Source of the DNA: Bacilliculturomica massiliensis
Lineage (GTDB): Bacteria > Bacillota > Clostridia > Peptostreptococcales > Anaerovoracaceae
DNA: 64,000 bases
Assembly: GCF_900605495.1 (NCBI RefSeq)
Contig: NZ_LR027603.1
Span: 186,001 to 250,000, forward strand
Reading direction: 5' to 3'
This document shows positions 17,854-26,543 of this stretch, piece by piece. Numbering within the stretch: the stretch's first letter is position 1; the number at the start of each line of letters is the position of its first letter. Position numbers and translations under genes: made by a program. The notes beneath the pieces are model-generated. The model saw nothing but the letters and a program-made list of their open reading frames with translations, was not told the DNA's origin and did not search any database.

Positions 17854-18678
17854 TTACACACTTTCAGCCGCTTTCATCTCCCTCCGGCGCATATCTTCCA
17901 CTGTCCGCGGAAGCGGCTTCATCCCCTGCAGGATGCCCACCTGATACAGGATCGGCTGCTCCAGTCCGCAGCGGGTCAGCAGTTCCTCATCCGCAAACAC
18001 GGATTCCGGGTCCGCGTCCGCCTGCAGCCGTCCCCGGTGAAAGACCAGAATGCGTTCCGCCCAGCGCCACGCGAAATCCACGTCATGGGTGGCGATCACA
18101 AGGCCCAGCCCCCTCCGGGACAACAGCTCCAGATTTTGTTCCAGAAGCCGGGAATTGGCCGGGTCCAGACTGGCCGCCGGTTCGTCCAGCAGCAGAAGCT
18201 GCGGCTCCATGGCCAGCACATCCGCAATGCTGACCCTCTTCTTTTCGCCCCCGGACAGATAGTGGGGCGCGCGGCTGCGAAAATCCTCAAGCTGCATATT
18301 CGCTATCGCCTGATCTACTCTGCGGCGCACGTCCTCATCCTGCAGCCGCAGGTTCATAGGGCCGAAGCTGATCTCCGCCTCCACCGTGCCCGCGATGATC
18401 TGACTGTCCGGATCCTGAAATACCAGACCCACAGACCGTCTCAAAAGGGAGCGGTCAGGCCCCTTTCGTTCCAGCTTTTTTCCCTCCAGCACGATCTCGC
18501 CGGAGGCGGGAGACAGCACTCCGTTGCAGCACAGGAAAAAAGTGCTCTTCCCCGCGCCGTTATTCCCAAGCACAGCTACCTTCTGCCCTCCGTAAAGAGT
18601 CACGGATAGATCCGCCAGCGCGGTGCGGTCTTCCTCATAGGCGTAACTGAGCCCTTCCAGTCTCAAAATTTCTCTCAT
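17854..18678 (-). CDS. cbiO: Cobalt ECF transporter ATPase
   Basis: This is the ATP-binding subunit of the CbiMNQO cobalt importer. The 274-residue product shows Walker A GNNGAGKST, Q-loop VFQDPDSQI, signature LSGGEKKRVSIA, Walker B LLLLDEPAASLD and the H-loop IATHDVDFAW. The ATG at 18678 follows CGGAGAT; a longer upstream frame overlaps cbiQ and is not coding. It is the last gene of the cbiMNQO block. Confidence 0.95.
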   Translation of the reverse strand: MREILRLEGLSYAYEEDRTALADLSVTLYGGQKVAVLGNNGAGKSTFFLCCNGVLSPASGEIVLEGKKLERKGPDRSLLRRSVGLVFQDPDSQIIAGTVEAEISFGPMNLRLQDEDVRRRVDQAIANMQLEDFRSRAPHYLSGGEKKRVSIADVLAMEPQLLLLDEPAASLDPANSRLLEQNLELLSRRGLGLVIATHDVDFAWRWAERILVFHRGRLQADADPESVFADEELLTRCGLEQPILYQVGILQGMKPLPRTVEDMRRREMKAAESV

Positions 18679-18692
18679 GAAATATCTCCGAT

Positions 18693-19604
18693 CTACATCC
18701 TGCCCCCCGCAAACAACAGCCCGGCCGCGAGAAGCGCCAGTCCGGCCGCGGTCAGGATATGCAGCGGACGCAGCGGTTTCGCCTGCTCCAGAAAACGTAT
18801 CTCTCCGTCGTAACAGCGGCTCTCCATAGCGTCGAAGCAGGCTCCCGCTTTCCGGAAGCTCAGCGCCAGAAGATTGCCGTAGATCTGTCCCGTCGTCCGC
18901 AGGCTCTGTCTGTAGCTGTCGTAGCCTAACCGGCTTTCCGCAGCGTCCCTCATGGTGCGGTGCATGTTCAGCAAAATAAAAATATATCTGTAGATCAGAT
19001 ACATCAGCTCCACCACCACCGCCGGCACTCTGGCGCGGCGCAGCACATTGATAATGTCCGTCATGGGGGTGGACAGGCTCAGCAGGTACAGGCAGCTCAC
19101 CGCCCCCAGAGCCTTGGCCATGACCAGCAGCGTTCGGACCTGGGCCGCTGCAGTCACCGAGAGCCAGCCTCCGGCCAGGGGCAGGTTGATGACGCCCACC
19201 GGAGACTTTTCCCAGGAAAACAGCAGAGCCAGACCGCTGACCAGCATAAAAGCCGCCGGCAGCGCCAATAACGCCAGATAATCGTGGAGAGGCAGTCCCC
19301 CCGCCGCCACAGTCAGCAGCAGCATAGCCAGCGCCAATCCTACGCCCACGGGAACGGAATCCGCCGCCACACAGAAGATCAGCAGCCCCACGCATCCGCA
19401 TACTTTCAGCGCCGGATTGACACTGCAGAGCCGGGATCTCTGAGCGATGATGTCGATGGACAGCACTCCGTCGTGAGAGTGGCGTCCCAGCGCCGCCAGC
19501 CCAGCGCCTGCCGCCGCGCAGATCATCCCCAGCGGCAGGGTGGCTACCGTTCCGTAAAACAGGAGCCACACCACTACCGCAGTCAAAACAGCAGTCACTA
19601 TCAT
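18693..19604 (-). CDS. cbiQ: Cobalt ECF transporter transmembrane subunit
   Basis: CbiQ is the T component that couples the CbiO ATPase to the CbiM substrate unit. The 303-residue protein has about six to eight hydrophobic helices and the coupling-helix motifs ESRLGYDS and FDAMESRCYDGE (the ECF 'A-R-G'-type cytoplasmic motifs). It is slightly longer than many CbiQ proteins because of an extended hydrophobic N terminus. Confidence 0.92.
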   Translation of the reverse strand: MIVTAVLTAVVVWLLFYGTVATLPLGMICAAAGAGLAALGRHSHDGVLSIDIIAQRSRLCSVNPALKVCGCVGLLIFCVAADSVPVGVGLALAMLLLTVAAGGLPLHDYLALLALPAAFMLVSGLALLFSWEKSPVGVINLPLAGGWLSVTAAAQVRTLLVMAKALGAVSCLYLLSLSTPMTDIINVLRRARVPAVVVELMYLIYRYIFILLNMHRTMRDAAESRLGYDSYRQSLRTTGQIYGNLLALSFRKAGACFDAMESRCYDGEIRFLEQAKPLRPLHILTAAGLALLAAGLLFAGGRM

Positions 19605-19691
19605 TTCGTTTTCTCCACATCCCTTTCCCCTGCACCCCGTCTGCGCGGCGGACCGCGCGGACCCGTACCCAGGGAAGTATCAAAGAAATAG

Positions 19692-19710
19692 TCTGCCCCT
19701 CAGGGGCAGA
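19692..19710. other. Stable hairpin between cbiN and cbiQ
   Basis: An 8-bp GC-rich perfect stem (TCTGCCCC at 19692-19699 and GGGGCAGA at 19703-19710) with a 3-nt loop lies in the 123-bp gap between cbiN and cbiQ. No T run follows, so it may be an mRNA-processing or stability element that sets subunit ratios. Confidence 0.6.
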
Positions 19711-19727
19711 CCAGTCTTTCTCAAGGC

Positions 19728-20042
19728 CTACGCCTTGGTCGTTTTATATTTTTTACGGGCTACCAGATAGCCGAATCCGTAAGCGATGATGCCCACGCCG
19801 ATCCCTGTCTGCAGGCAGAACAGCAGACTTTCTACTTCTCCGGGCAGTTCTCCGCCTATCATGGTCTCCAGAACCGGCGTAAACCAGGGTTCGTACTCCG
19901 TCCCTGTGATCTCAGCGACCATCTGGCTTCCGGCGTCGTCGCTGCCGCCGAATTCAGCGCCTTTCAGTGCGAACAGCGGAACGATGGCGATGAGCAGAAC
20001 GATAATCAGCAGAACGATCACAGTTGTTTTATTGCTCTTCAT
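19728..20042 (-). CDS. cbiN: Cobalt ECF transporter auxiliary subunit
   Basis: CbiN is a short two-helix membrane protein needed with CbiM for cobalt uptake. The product (104 aa) has one N-terminal and one C-terminal hydrophobic helix flanking an extracytoplasmic stretch with FGGSDD and YEPWFTPVLE, matching the family pattern. It starts two bases after cbiM ends, indicating tight coupling. Confidence 0.93.
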   Translation of the reverse strand: MKSNKTTVIVLLIIVLLIAIVPLFALKGAEFGGSDDAGSQMVAEITGTEYEPWFTPVLETMIGGELPGEVESLLFCLQTGIGVGIIAYGFGYLVARKKYKTTKA

Positions 20043-20043
20043 A

Positions 20044-20796
20044 TTAAATTCCCTCCCCGATAAATCCGATTTCCTTCAGCTCCGGTTTCGCATAGCTCTC
20101 CATGCCCATGATGATGATCACCGTGAGGATCCCTTCAATGACCGCAAGGGGCAGCTGCGTGGGGGCAAACACGCCCAGAAATTTTACGGCGCTGGCCATA
20201 ACGCCGCCGGTAGCGCTGGGGTAGGCCACCGCCAGCTGGATGCTGGTCACGCAGTATGTAAACAGATCTCCCAGAGCCGCCGCGATGAACACGTTGACTT
20301 TTCGGTTGAGATTCAGCTTCTTGCCCAGCTGATAGAGCAGAAACGATACGATCGGGCCCGCGATCGCCATGCTGAAGGTATTGGCGCCCAGAGAGGTCAG
20401 ACCGCCGTGGGCCAGAAGGATCGCCTGAAAAAGCAGGACGATGATGCCCAGTATGCTGACCGCAAAAGGTCCGAAGAGAATTGCCGCCAGGCCCGTGCCG
20501 GTCATGTGGCTGCAGCTTCCCGTAACGGACGGAATTTTCAGCGATGAAATAACAAAGATGAATGCGCCTGACATTGCCAGCAGAAGCAGCGATTTGCGGT
20601 GATCCGACACCGTGCGGCGGATGCTCATCAGCCCCAGGACCAGAAACGGCAGGCAGATCACGCCCCAGATCAGGCAGTGAGACACAGGCAGATAGCCCTC
20701 CATGATGTGCATGGCGCTGGCCGTGGCCGCTGTGCCCAAGGCCACTGCGGCTGTCACACTGGCCAAAAAGATACGTCTTTCTGATTTTGTTCTCAT
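20044..20796 (-). CDS. cbiM: Cobalt ECF transporter substrate-specific component
   Basis: CbiM is the membrane S component that binds Co2+. The protein (250 aa) begins with a signal peptide ending ASA, after which the mature N terminus would read MHIMEGYLP, the Met-His motif that binds the metal in this family. Multiple transmembrane helices follow, with SVTGSCSHMTGTGL and LGANTFSMAIAGP. The start at 20796 follows AAGGAGGG. It is first after the second riboswitch. Confidence 0.95.
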   Translation of the reverse strand: MRTKSERRIFLASVTAAVALGTAATASAMHIMEGYLPVSHCLIWGVICLPFLVLGLMSIRRTVSDHRKSLLLLAMSGAFIFVISSLKIPSVTGSCSHMTGTGLAAILFGPFAVSILGIIVLLFQAILLAHGGLTSLGANTFSMAIAGPIVSFLLYQLGKKLNLNRKVNVFIAAALGDLFTYCVTSIQLAVAYPSATGGVMASAVKFLGVFAPTQLPLAVIEGILTVIIIMGMESYAKPELKEIGFIGEGI

Positions 20797-20827
20797 AATT
20801 TTCCCTCCTTGTTTTGTACCGAAATAC

Positions 20828-20857
20828 AAAAAAACTGCTCCGAACTTGTCGAAACAG
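20828..20857 (-). terminator. Riboswitch-associated terminator upstream of cbiM
   Basis: On the minus strand a 9-bp stem with two U-G pairs (20835-20843 with 20849-20857) and a 5-nt loop is followed by seven T (plus-strand A at 20828-20834). Its position matches the terminator of the cbiK leader. Confidence 0.75.
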
Positions 20858-20987
20858 CGTAATAAGTGAGAAACTCCCTCTTTTCAGGTAGCCAAAAATA
20901 ATGGCAGAGGCGCTCGTCTCCCATTCACTACACCTTCCTATCGTCCGTAAGAAAATGCAATCTCCGGTCTGTTTACCGGAACATATC

Positions 20988-21165
20988 ATCAGGCAGGTCT
21001 TCTGGCTCAGGTCTCTTCATCGCATTCCATCTTCCCATTTCCACAGTGATGTCAGCCAATGCGACTCTTCCTTTACAGCGGCGCGACCGCGCGGGATTTT
21101 CACCCAACTTCCCTATTCTCCCGGCAGGAAAAAACCGGGCACCTGTTGATACCTCAATTTTATGT
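20988..21165 (-). ncRNA. Cobalamin riboswitch controlling cbiMNQO
   Basis: The minus strand carries the same conserved order of elements as the cbiK leader: AACAGGTGCCC, GGGAGAATAGGGAA, a GGGTGAAAATCCCGCGCGG core, CCGCTGTAA and GCCAGAAGACCTGCC. The two aptamers are clearly related in sequence. It places cobalt uptake under B12 feedback. Confidence 0.95.
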
Positions 21166-21251
21166 ACCGATCGCTGTTGTTCAGATCGGGACGCCGTTAT
21201 TATAGCACACGGATCCCCTGAATGCAAGTCGCCTGTTCGACAATTTATCTG

Positions 21252-21297
21252 AAAAAAAGCGGACCCGGCCGCTTATTTTTCGGCCTTTCGGGTCCGC
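21252..21297 (-). terminator. Terminator downstream of the M16C peptidase gene
   Basis: GCGGACCCG (21259-21267) pairs with CGGGTCCGC (21289-21297); on the minus strand the stem is followed by seven T. It separates the peptidase transcript from the riboswitch-controlled cbiMNQO unit. Confidence 0.85.
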
Positions 21298-21306
21298 CTG
21301 TCTCTT

Positions 21307-24300
21307 CTATAGTCTCTCATCCAGAAACTCGTCAAAATACTTCCTGTCTGCGCTCAGGCGCTTCTCATTGCCCAGGACCACGGTCCGCGCCCGGTCAAAC
21401 GCCCTTTTCAGGTAAGCCACAGCCTCGGCCTGATCCTGCAGCGAGGCGCTGCGGATATCGGCCGTCACCTGCAGTCCCGTCTGGGGATCCACGCCCTCCA
21501 CCGCCTGACTCAGGGCGTTCATCGCGCTGTTCAGAGGGCCTGCGGGCTTTTCAGCGGCAGCGCAGGTGCCCAGGATATATCCCAGCAGCTCCTCCTGAGA
21601 GAACTCCGCCCGGGCCATCTGATCCCATACCCGGTCCAACGCTTCCAGCGTACTGCCCGCGCCGGGATCTCCGAAGGTGTAGAGGTACATCTGTTCCAGC
21701 CAGATCCGAAAGGCTGTACCGGCGCCGTAGGCTCCGCCCTCGAAGCGCAGATGGGGCACCAGGAAGCGGTCGGCGGCGGCGGTGAGCCAGACCAGATAAC
21801 GGCCCTGAAATCCCGGCTCTTCTCCAAAAGACGTCATGCGGACGCAGCTCTGATCTGAGGCTTCGATGCAGATGGCAGATCTGCCTTTTTCCTCCCTCTG
21901 CAGAAATGGATAGGGCAATTCCCCGGGCATCCTCTGGCGAGCCTCCGGCGGCAGCGCGTTCAGCTTTTCCTCCAGGATCCGTTCCATTCGAGGCAGCTCT
22001 GCTGCGGGGGCCGCCGTCAGCGCGCAGAGCCGGCGGCTGTGGACCGCGGCGCCTACCGCCTGCTCCAGCCTGTCCTGCAGCACGGCGGCAAAGCCCTTCT
22101 CCTCTTCCAGACGCGACAGCGTATCCACGAGAAACCGGTAAAAGGGCTGTCCCTCGATATAATTTCGATACCGCTGATACAGGTCCACGCTTCCCGCCGC
22201 CAGATCCACCGCCGTAGACAGCGGATCCCCCGTGCGGGACAGGTCGTAATCATACATGTATTTTTCCATCAGACCGGCTATCTTTTCTCCGTCATCAAAG
22301 CGGGTGCCCCTCAGCACCTCCAGAATAAAATCCAGTCCGGTCTCGAAATCCTCCGTCAATCCGTACCATTTGACTGAGAGCATGGGATGGTGATTTTCCC
22401 CGGCCTGGGGCCCGGGATAGGCAAAATCAACAGACAGCCGGCCGGCGTATTTCAGCTCAAGCAATTTCTGCCGCTCTACGCTGAGACGGCCGGTGTCCAG
22501 CTCCAACAGCAGAAAAGCCCAGAGGGACAGATAGTGGAGATCCTCCTCCCTTACAGCCGAAGTATCAAAGAGCAGCCGGCAGCAGTATGTGCCGTCGGAC
22601 TCCGCAGGGGAGGTGTAGCTTCTCACCGCGCCCAGAGGTTTTTCCATCACCGGCGCAGGGGCGGCCGGTTCCGGCAGACTCTGCAGATCCTCAAGGCCTG
22701 CGGCAAAGCTCTTCTCCTGTCTCTCCAGGCCGTTCCAGCGGTCGAACGCCTCCGTCTCCCTGATGAGGGCGTCGATCTCCGATTCCGTCATGGCCGCTTT
22801 CCGCAGGGCCAGCTCCCCTTCCCGCCGCCGCTCCAGTTCTTCTGCCAACCCCGGACGGGGCACCGTCACCACCAGCGCACGCCGCCCGGCCCGGACCAGC
22901 CTTCCCGCCAGCTCCCGCAAAAGCCGCTGACCGCCCTCGCCCTTCACCCTGGCCAGAGCGGACTCTCTGCACGCGTAATAATCCGTCTTCCCCGTAACGG
23001 CCCAGTACAGCCCTACGGCCGCCGACACGTCGGCTCCAACCCCCGACCCTTCCCGGGCCAGGCGCAGGGAAAACTCCCGATCCTTGACCACCGCCTCCGC
23101 CACTTCCGGATCCGGCCCCACGCTGGCCGTCTCGGCCAGCGCTCTCTCCGCCGCCTGACGGAACGCCTCTTTCTGCTCTTCCTCCGCATCCTCGATGCCC
23201 ATGAGAAAATAATTTTTCGAGCCGTCCTGACTCAGATCGCAGTAAGCCCGGTTTTGGATGCCCGCCTCTCTCAAATATCGATGAAACAGCGAGTTCTCGT
23301 GGTCCAGCATATCCGTGAGAAAGTCCAGCTGCAGCTGTTCTTCAAAAGTAAGATCCGACACGTCGATCCCAAGCTCCACCACAGAGGCCCATTCCTCCGA
23401 ATCCCCCTCGTAGGACGGGCACTGGCAGACCTTCTCCACAGAGCCCTCCGGACTTTTTTCATCGAAGAGACTGCGCACCGCCTCGCCCCGGTCCGTGCAG
23501 CCGTCCCGTCCGGTCATGGAGGAACGATGGCGCCGGCTCAGATACTCCCGGTCCAGAAATTCCATCATGACGTCAAAATCCATATCCCCGTACAGCACGA
23601 TCAGCGCGTTGTCAAAGACGTAAAAATCCTCATACAGCTTCCTGATCTTCTCTTCCGTCAGTTCCCCGGCGTTGCGGTGAGCTCTTCCCACACAGTTGGC
23701 GGCCCGCAGGCCCGGATACAGAGCGTGAGCCATATTGTGGGAAGCCTCCGCTGCAATGTCCGTCAGATAACCGAAGTCCTCCCCGTAGACAGTGCCCGCC
23801 AGAGTCAGATCCTGATCTCTGTCCCGCAGCTCATACCGGACCGCCTCTCTGCGGAATATGTTCGGTTCCCGCAGAAAAGCGGGATCTGTCAGACAGCTCA
23901 GATACACGTCTGCCAGCTTCATCAGCTGATCCCCGCTTCGGCTGCACAGCGGAAAACAGGTCATCACCGGATAAGTATAGGCGTTGATCACCGTGCTGTA
24001 GCTTTTCCCCACCGCATCAAAGAAAATGTCCCGGCCGGGGTATTTGGAGGACGCCGTGAGTACTGCGTGCTCCAGCGCGTGGTTGGCGTCCGACTCGTCC
24101 AGATACGGCGTCCGGTAGATGACGCTGAAGCCCAGTTCCCGGTCGCTGTTTTGTATGCAGAGAAGCTGCGCTCCGCTCTGCCGGTGATAAAACGAAAGGG
24201 TCCGGGCGGCCAGCGGACGGATCCGCCCCTCCTCCACCGCCCTGAAGCCATGGATCTCTCCGCCTGCCGGCGGCAGCTTGCATTTCCTGCTCTGATTCAT
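21307..24300 (-). CDS. M16C-family metalloprotease (presequence-protease/Cym1 type)
   Basis: The 997-residue protein has the inverted zinc motif HALEH at residues 74-78 and a likely third ligand glutamate near residues 152-157 (FRREAVRYELRD). Four-domain length, NAYTYPVMTCFP, and a second, catalytically silent half match the insulinase-related presequence protease family, which degrades peptides inside a closed chamber. No signal peptide is seen, so it is probably cytoplasmic. It is a single gene with its own terminator between two cobalamin blocks; a functional link to B12 is not apparent. Confidence 0.88.
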   Translation of the reverse strand: MNQSRKCKLPPAGGEIHGFRAVEEGRIRPLAARTLSFYHRQSGAQLLCIQNSDRELGFSVIYRTPYLDESDANHALEHAVLTASSKYPGRDIFFDAVGKSYSTVINAYTYPVMTCFPLCSRSGDQLMKLADVYLSCLTDPAFLREPNIFRREAVRYELRDRDQDLTLAGTVYGEDFGYLTDIAAEASHNMAHALYPGLRAANCVGRAHRNAGELTEEKIRKLYEDFYVFDNALIVLYGDMDFDVMMEFLDREYLSRRHRSSMTGRDGCTDRGEAVRSLFDEKSPEGSVEKVCQCPSYEGDSEEWASVVELGIDVSDLTFEEQLQLDFLTDMLDHENSLFHRYLREAGIQNRAYCDLSQDGSKNYFLMGIEDAEEEQKEAFRQAAERALAETASVGPDPEVAEAVVKDREFSLRLAREGSGVGADVSAAVGLYWAVTGKTDYYACRESALARVKGEGGQRLLRELAGRLVRAGRRALVVTVPRPGLAEELERRREGELALRKAAMTESEIDALIRETEAFDRWNGLERQEKSFAAGLEDLQSLPEPAAPAPVMEKPLGAVRSYTSPAESDGTYCCRLLFDTSAVREEDLHYLSLWAFLLLELDTGRLSVERQKLLELKYAGRLSVDFAYPGPQAGENHHPMLSVKWYGLTEDFETGLDFILEVLRGTRFDDGEKIAGLMEKYMYDYDLSRTGDPLSTAVDLAAGSVDLYQRYRNYIEGQPFYRFLVDTLSRLEEEKGFAAVLQDRLEQAVGAAVHSRRLCALTAAPAAELPRMERILEEKLNALPPEARQRMPGELPYPFLQREEKGRSAICIEASDQSCVRMTSFGEEPGFQGRYLVWLTAAADRFLVPHLRFEGGAYGAGTAFRIWLEQMYLYTFGDPGAGSTLEALDRVWDQMARAEFSQEELLGYILGTCAAAEKPAGPLNSAMNALSQAVEGVDPQTGLQVTADIRSASLQDQAEAVAYLKRAFDRARTVVLGNEKRLSADRKYFDEFLDERL

Positions 24301-24445
24301 AATCTATCTCCCGTCGTCTCCCGCAGTGCGCGGAAGTGTATTCAATATTTTATCATATCTCACTTCACCGCCGCTTTCAACTACTTCAGGGAGTTTCGGA
24401 CGACCTTGACACAGGCGTTATAATGAAAAGAAAGGAGGCGAGATC

Positions 24446-25054
24446 ATGGCAGTACAAGGAATCGGAGATATTTTATACGGCTACGGAGCGGGTATTTATC
24501 TAAATATAACCAATCGCTGTCCCTGCTGCTGCGACTTCTGCATCCGCCATATGACGGATGCGCTGGGCGGCGCGGATTCACTGTGGCTGAAACGGGAACC
24601 GACAGTAAGCGAAGTGATCGAAGAAATGAAAAAATGGGACCTGAGCGGTCCCGGAGAGCTGGTCTTCTGCGGCTACGGCGAACCGCTGGTAAGACTGGAC
24701 GACGTTCTTCTTCTCTGCCAGTGGATCAAAACCAACACCGGCCGCCGGACCAGAGTCAACACCAACGGTCTGTCCGATCTGATCCACAAGAAAGAGACGG
24801 CTCCCATGCTGGCCGGCTATTTCGACGCGGTGTCCGTAAGCCTGAACGCTCCCACGGCCCAGGCGTACAACGCCCTCTGCCACCCGGAATTTGGGGAAGC
24901 GTCTTTCGACGCCATCCTGCACTTCACACGGGAGGTAAAAAAGGTCGTGCCGGACGTGACCATGTCTGTGGTGAGCGTGATCTCCGGGCCGGAGATCGAG
25001 GCCTGCCGCAGGATCGCCCAGGATGATCTGGGCGTGCAATTCCGCGTCAGATAA
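24446..25054 (+). CDS. Radical SAM protein of the TatD-associated type
   Basis: The 202-residue product begins MAVQGIGDILYGYGAGIYLNITN and carries the radical SAM cluster motif CPCCCDFC (CX3CX2C), then FCGYGEPLVRLDD (GGE-type SAM motif) and TRVNTNGLSDL. Short length and N-terminal pattern fit the small radical SAM family usually encoded beside a TatD nuclease; the reaction is unknown. No tatD gene is in this window. It is the only plus-strand gene within the first 32 kb, follows AAAGGAGG, and its 3' end overlaps cbiA by 8 bp in convergent orientation. A TATAAT at 24419-24424 could be its -10 element. Confidence 0.8.
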   Translation: MAVQGIGDILYGYGAGIYLNITNRCPCCCDFCIRHMTDALGGADSLWLKREPTVSEVIEEMKKWDLSGPGELVFCGYGEPLVRLDDVLLLCQWIKTNTGRRTRVNTNGLSDLIHKKETAPMLAGYFDAVSVSLNAPTAQAYNALCHPEFGEASFDAILHFTREVKKVVPDVTMSVVSVISGPEIEACRRIAQDDLGVQFRVR

Positions 25055-26513
25055 GGTCCCCTCCGCGGATGAGACCGCGGGAAAAACTGCTGCAGGCCGT
25101 CACAAACCGGCCTGCGGCCTGCGGGTTGGAATAAAAATGGATGTGCGGATACCCGGCGGACAGATTCCCTTGGGTCTGAATGCCGTCGGACAAGATGCAG
25201 TTCCAGGTCCTGTTTCTCAGGGGCTTCTCCGCCAGATAGCAGTCTCCTGTATTGGTGCTGTCCCAGTAATGGAACTCGTGGCCCCGAAGCGTCGCGCCCT
25301 CCCTGCACAGCAGCGTATCGCGCCTGGCGGTCAGGCTGATATAACCGAACCGTCCCAGCTTTCCCGTGGGAAAGCTCTCGCCCTTTATCACTCCCGCCAT
25401 GGGCCATCGTCCGCCCTCTTCATCCAGGATCCATTCATGCAGGTACATAAAGCCTCCGCACTCCGCGATGCAGGGCATGCCGCTTTCCAGCGCGGCGCGG
25501 ATCTCCCCCATCAATCCCCGGTTTTGCGACAGCTGCTTCAGGTAGAGCTCCGGATAGCCGCCGCCGAAGATCAGTCCGCTCAATCCCTCCGGCAGAGCGC
25601 TGTCTTCCAGCGGACTGAAGGGCACCAGCTCAGCCCCCAGTTCTTCAAGCAGGTCCATATTGTCCTGATAATAAAAACAGAATGCTTTATCTCTGGCCAC
25701 GCCGATGCGGGGCTTTTTTTTCCGCTCGTTCCCCACCGGCTCCGTCTCGCCGCCGGCGATGGGACCGGTCATGTGGTATGTCAGCTCAGGCGTCTGCTCC
25801 GCCAACTCCAGCAGCCTGTCCAGATCCACCGTTTTTTCCATCTGATCCGCCAGGCGCTCCACGATCTCCCTGAGATTTCCCACCTCCTGCGCCGTCACCA
25901 GTCCCAGATGCCGGCTTTCCAGCCCGCAGTCCTTCATCACAGGCACGTAGCCGCAGACGGCGATGTTCAGCTCCTCTTCGATCATGCGCTTCATTTCCGG
26001 ATAGAGCATCGGCGACAGGCGATTCAAAATGACGCCCCGAATACCGCTGTCCTCCCTGTATTCAAGGAACCCCTTAAGCTCCGCCAGAATGGAGACGGAT
26101 CTCCCCCTGCAGTCCGCCAACAGCACGGCGGGAGTCTGCGTGGCCCGGGCCAGATCGTAGGAACTGGCCTTGGTTGAAATCGCCGCCAGTCCGTCATAAT
26201 ACCCCATGACGCCCTCGATCAGAGCCAGCGCCGGGCCTTCGCCCCGTTCTCCAAAGGCGGCTGCCGCCGCCCTGCACAGCAGAAACCGCGTTGCGTTCTC
26301 GTCCGTAAAAAAAAGATCCAGATTTCGCGAGGGGATCCCCAGAACTTCCGTGTGAAACATGGGGTCGATATAATCAGGACCGCATTTGAAAGAGGCCATC
26401 TTCACGCCCCGGCGCGCGAAGGCTGCCAGCAGCCCGCAGGTGACGGTGGTCTTTCCGCTTCCGCTTCCCGCCGCCGCGATCATGAAACGCGGCACGCTTC
26501 TTCTTCTTTCCAT
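25047..26513 (-). CDS. cbiA: Cobyrinic acid a,c-diamide synthase
   Basis: CbiA amidates the a and c carboxylates of cobyrinic acid using glutamine and ATP. The protein (488 aa) has the N-terminal ATP site MIAAAGSGSGKTTVTCGLLAAF, KCGPDYIDPMFH, LIEGVMGYYDG, and a C-terminal amidotransferase domain with the nucleophile cysteine in IAECGGFMYLHE and FHYWDSTNTG. It is last in block C, about 30 bp after cbiET. Confidence 0.95.
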   Translation of the reverse strand: MERRRSVPRFMIAAAGSGSGKTTVTCGLLAAFARRGVKMASFKCGPDYIDPMFHTEVLGIPSRNLDLFFTDENATRFLLCRAAAAAFGERGEGPALALIEGVMGYYDGLAAISTKASSYDLARATQTPAVLLADCRGRSVSILAELKGFLEYREDSGIRGVILNRLSPMLYPEMKRMIEEELNIAVCGYVPVMKDCGLESRHLGLVTAQEVGNLREIVERLADQMEKTVDLDRLLELAEQTPELTYHMTGPIAGGETEPVGNERKKKPRIGVARDKAFCFYYQDNMDLLEELGAELVPFSPLEDSALPEGLSGLIFGGGYPELYLKQLSQNRGLMGEIRAALESGMPCIAECGGFMYLHEWILDEEGGRWPMAGVIKGESFPTGKLGRFGYISLTARRDTLLCREGATLRGHEFHYWDSTNTGDCYLAEKPLRNRTWNCILSDGIQTQGNLSAGYPHIHFYSNPQAAGRFVTACSSFSRGLIRGGDLI

Positions 26514-26543
26514 CCTACCCTCCTGCTCTCTTTCTCTTTCGCT

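Noticed and set aside
18679-19683. A longer cbiO protein with about 335 extra N-terminal residues
   Set aside because: The extension is a shifted-frame reading of cbiQ; the ATPase has its own ATG and ribosome site at 18678.
25000-25060. A truncated radical SAM gene interrupted by cbiA
   Set aside because: The product has the usual length for the small TatD-associated group and a clean stop; the 8-bp convergent overlap is compatible with an intact gene.
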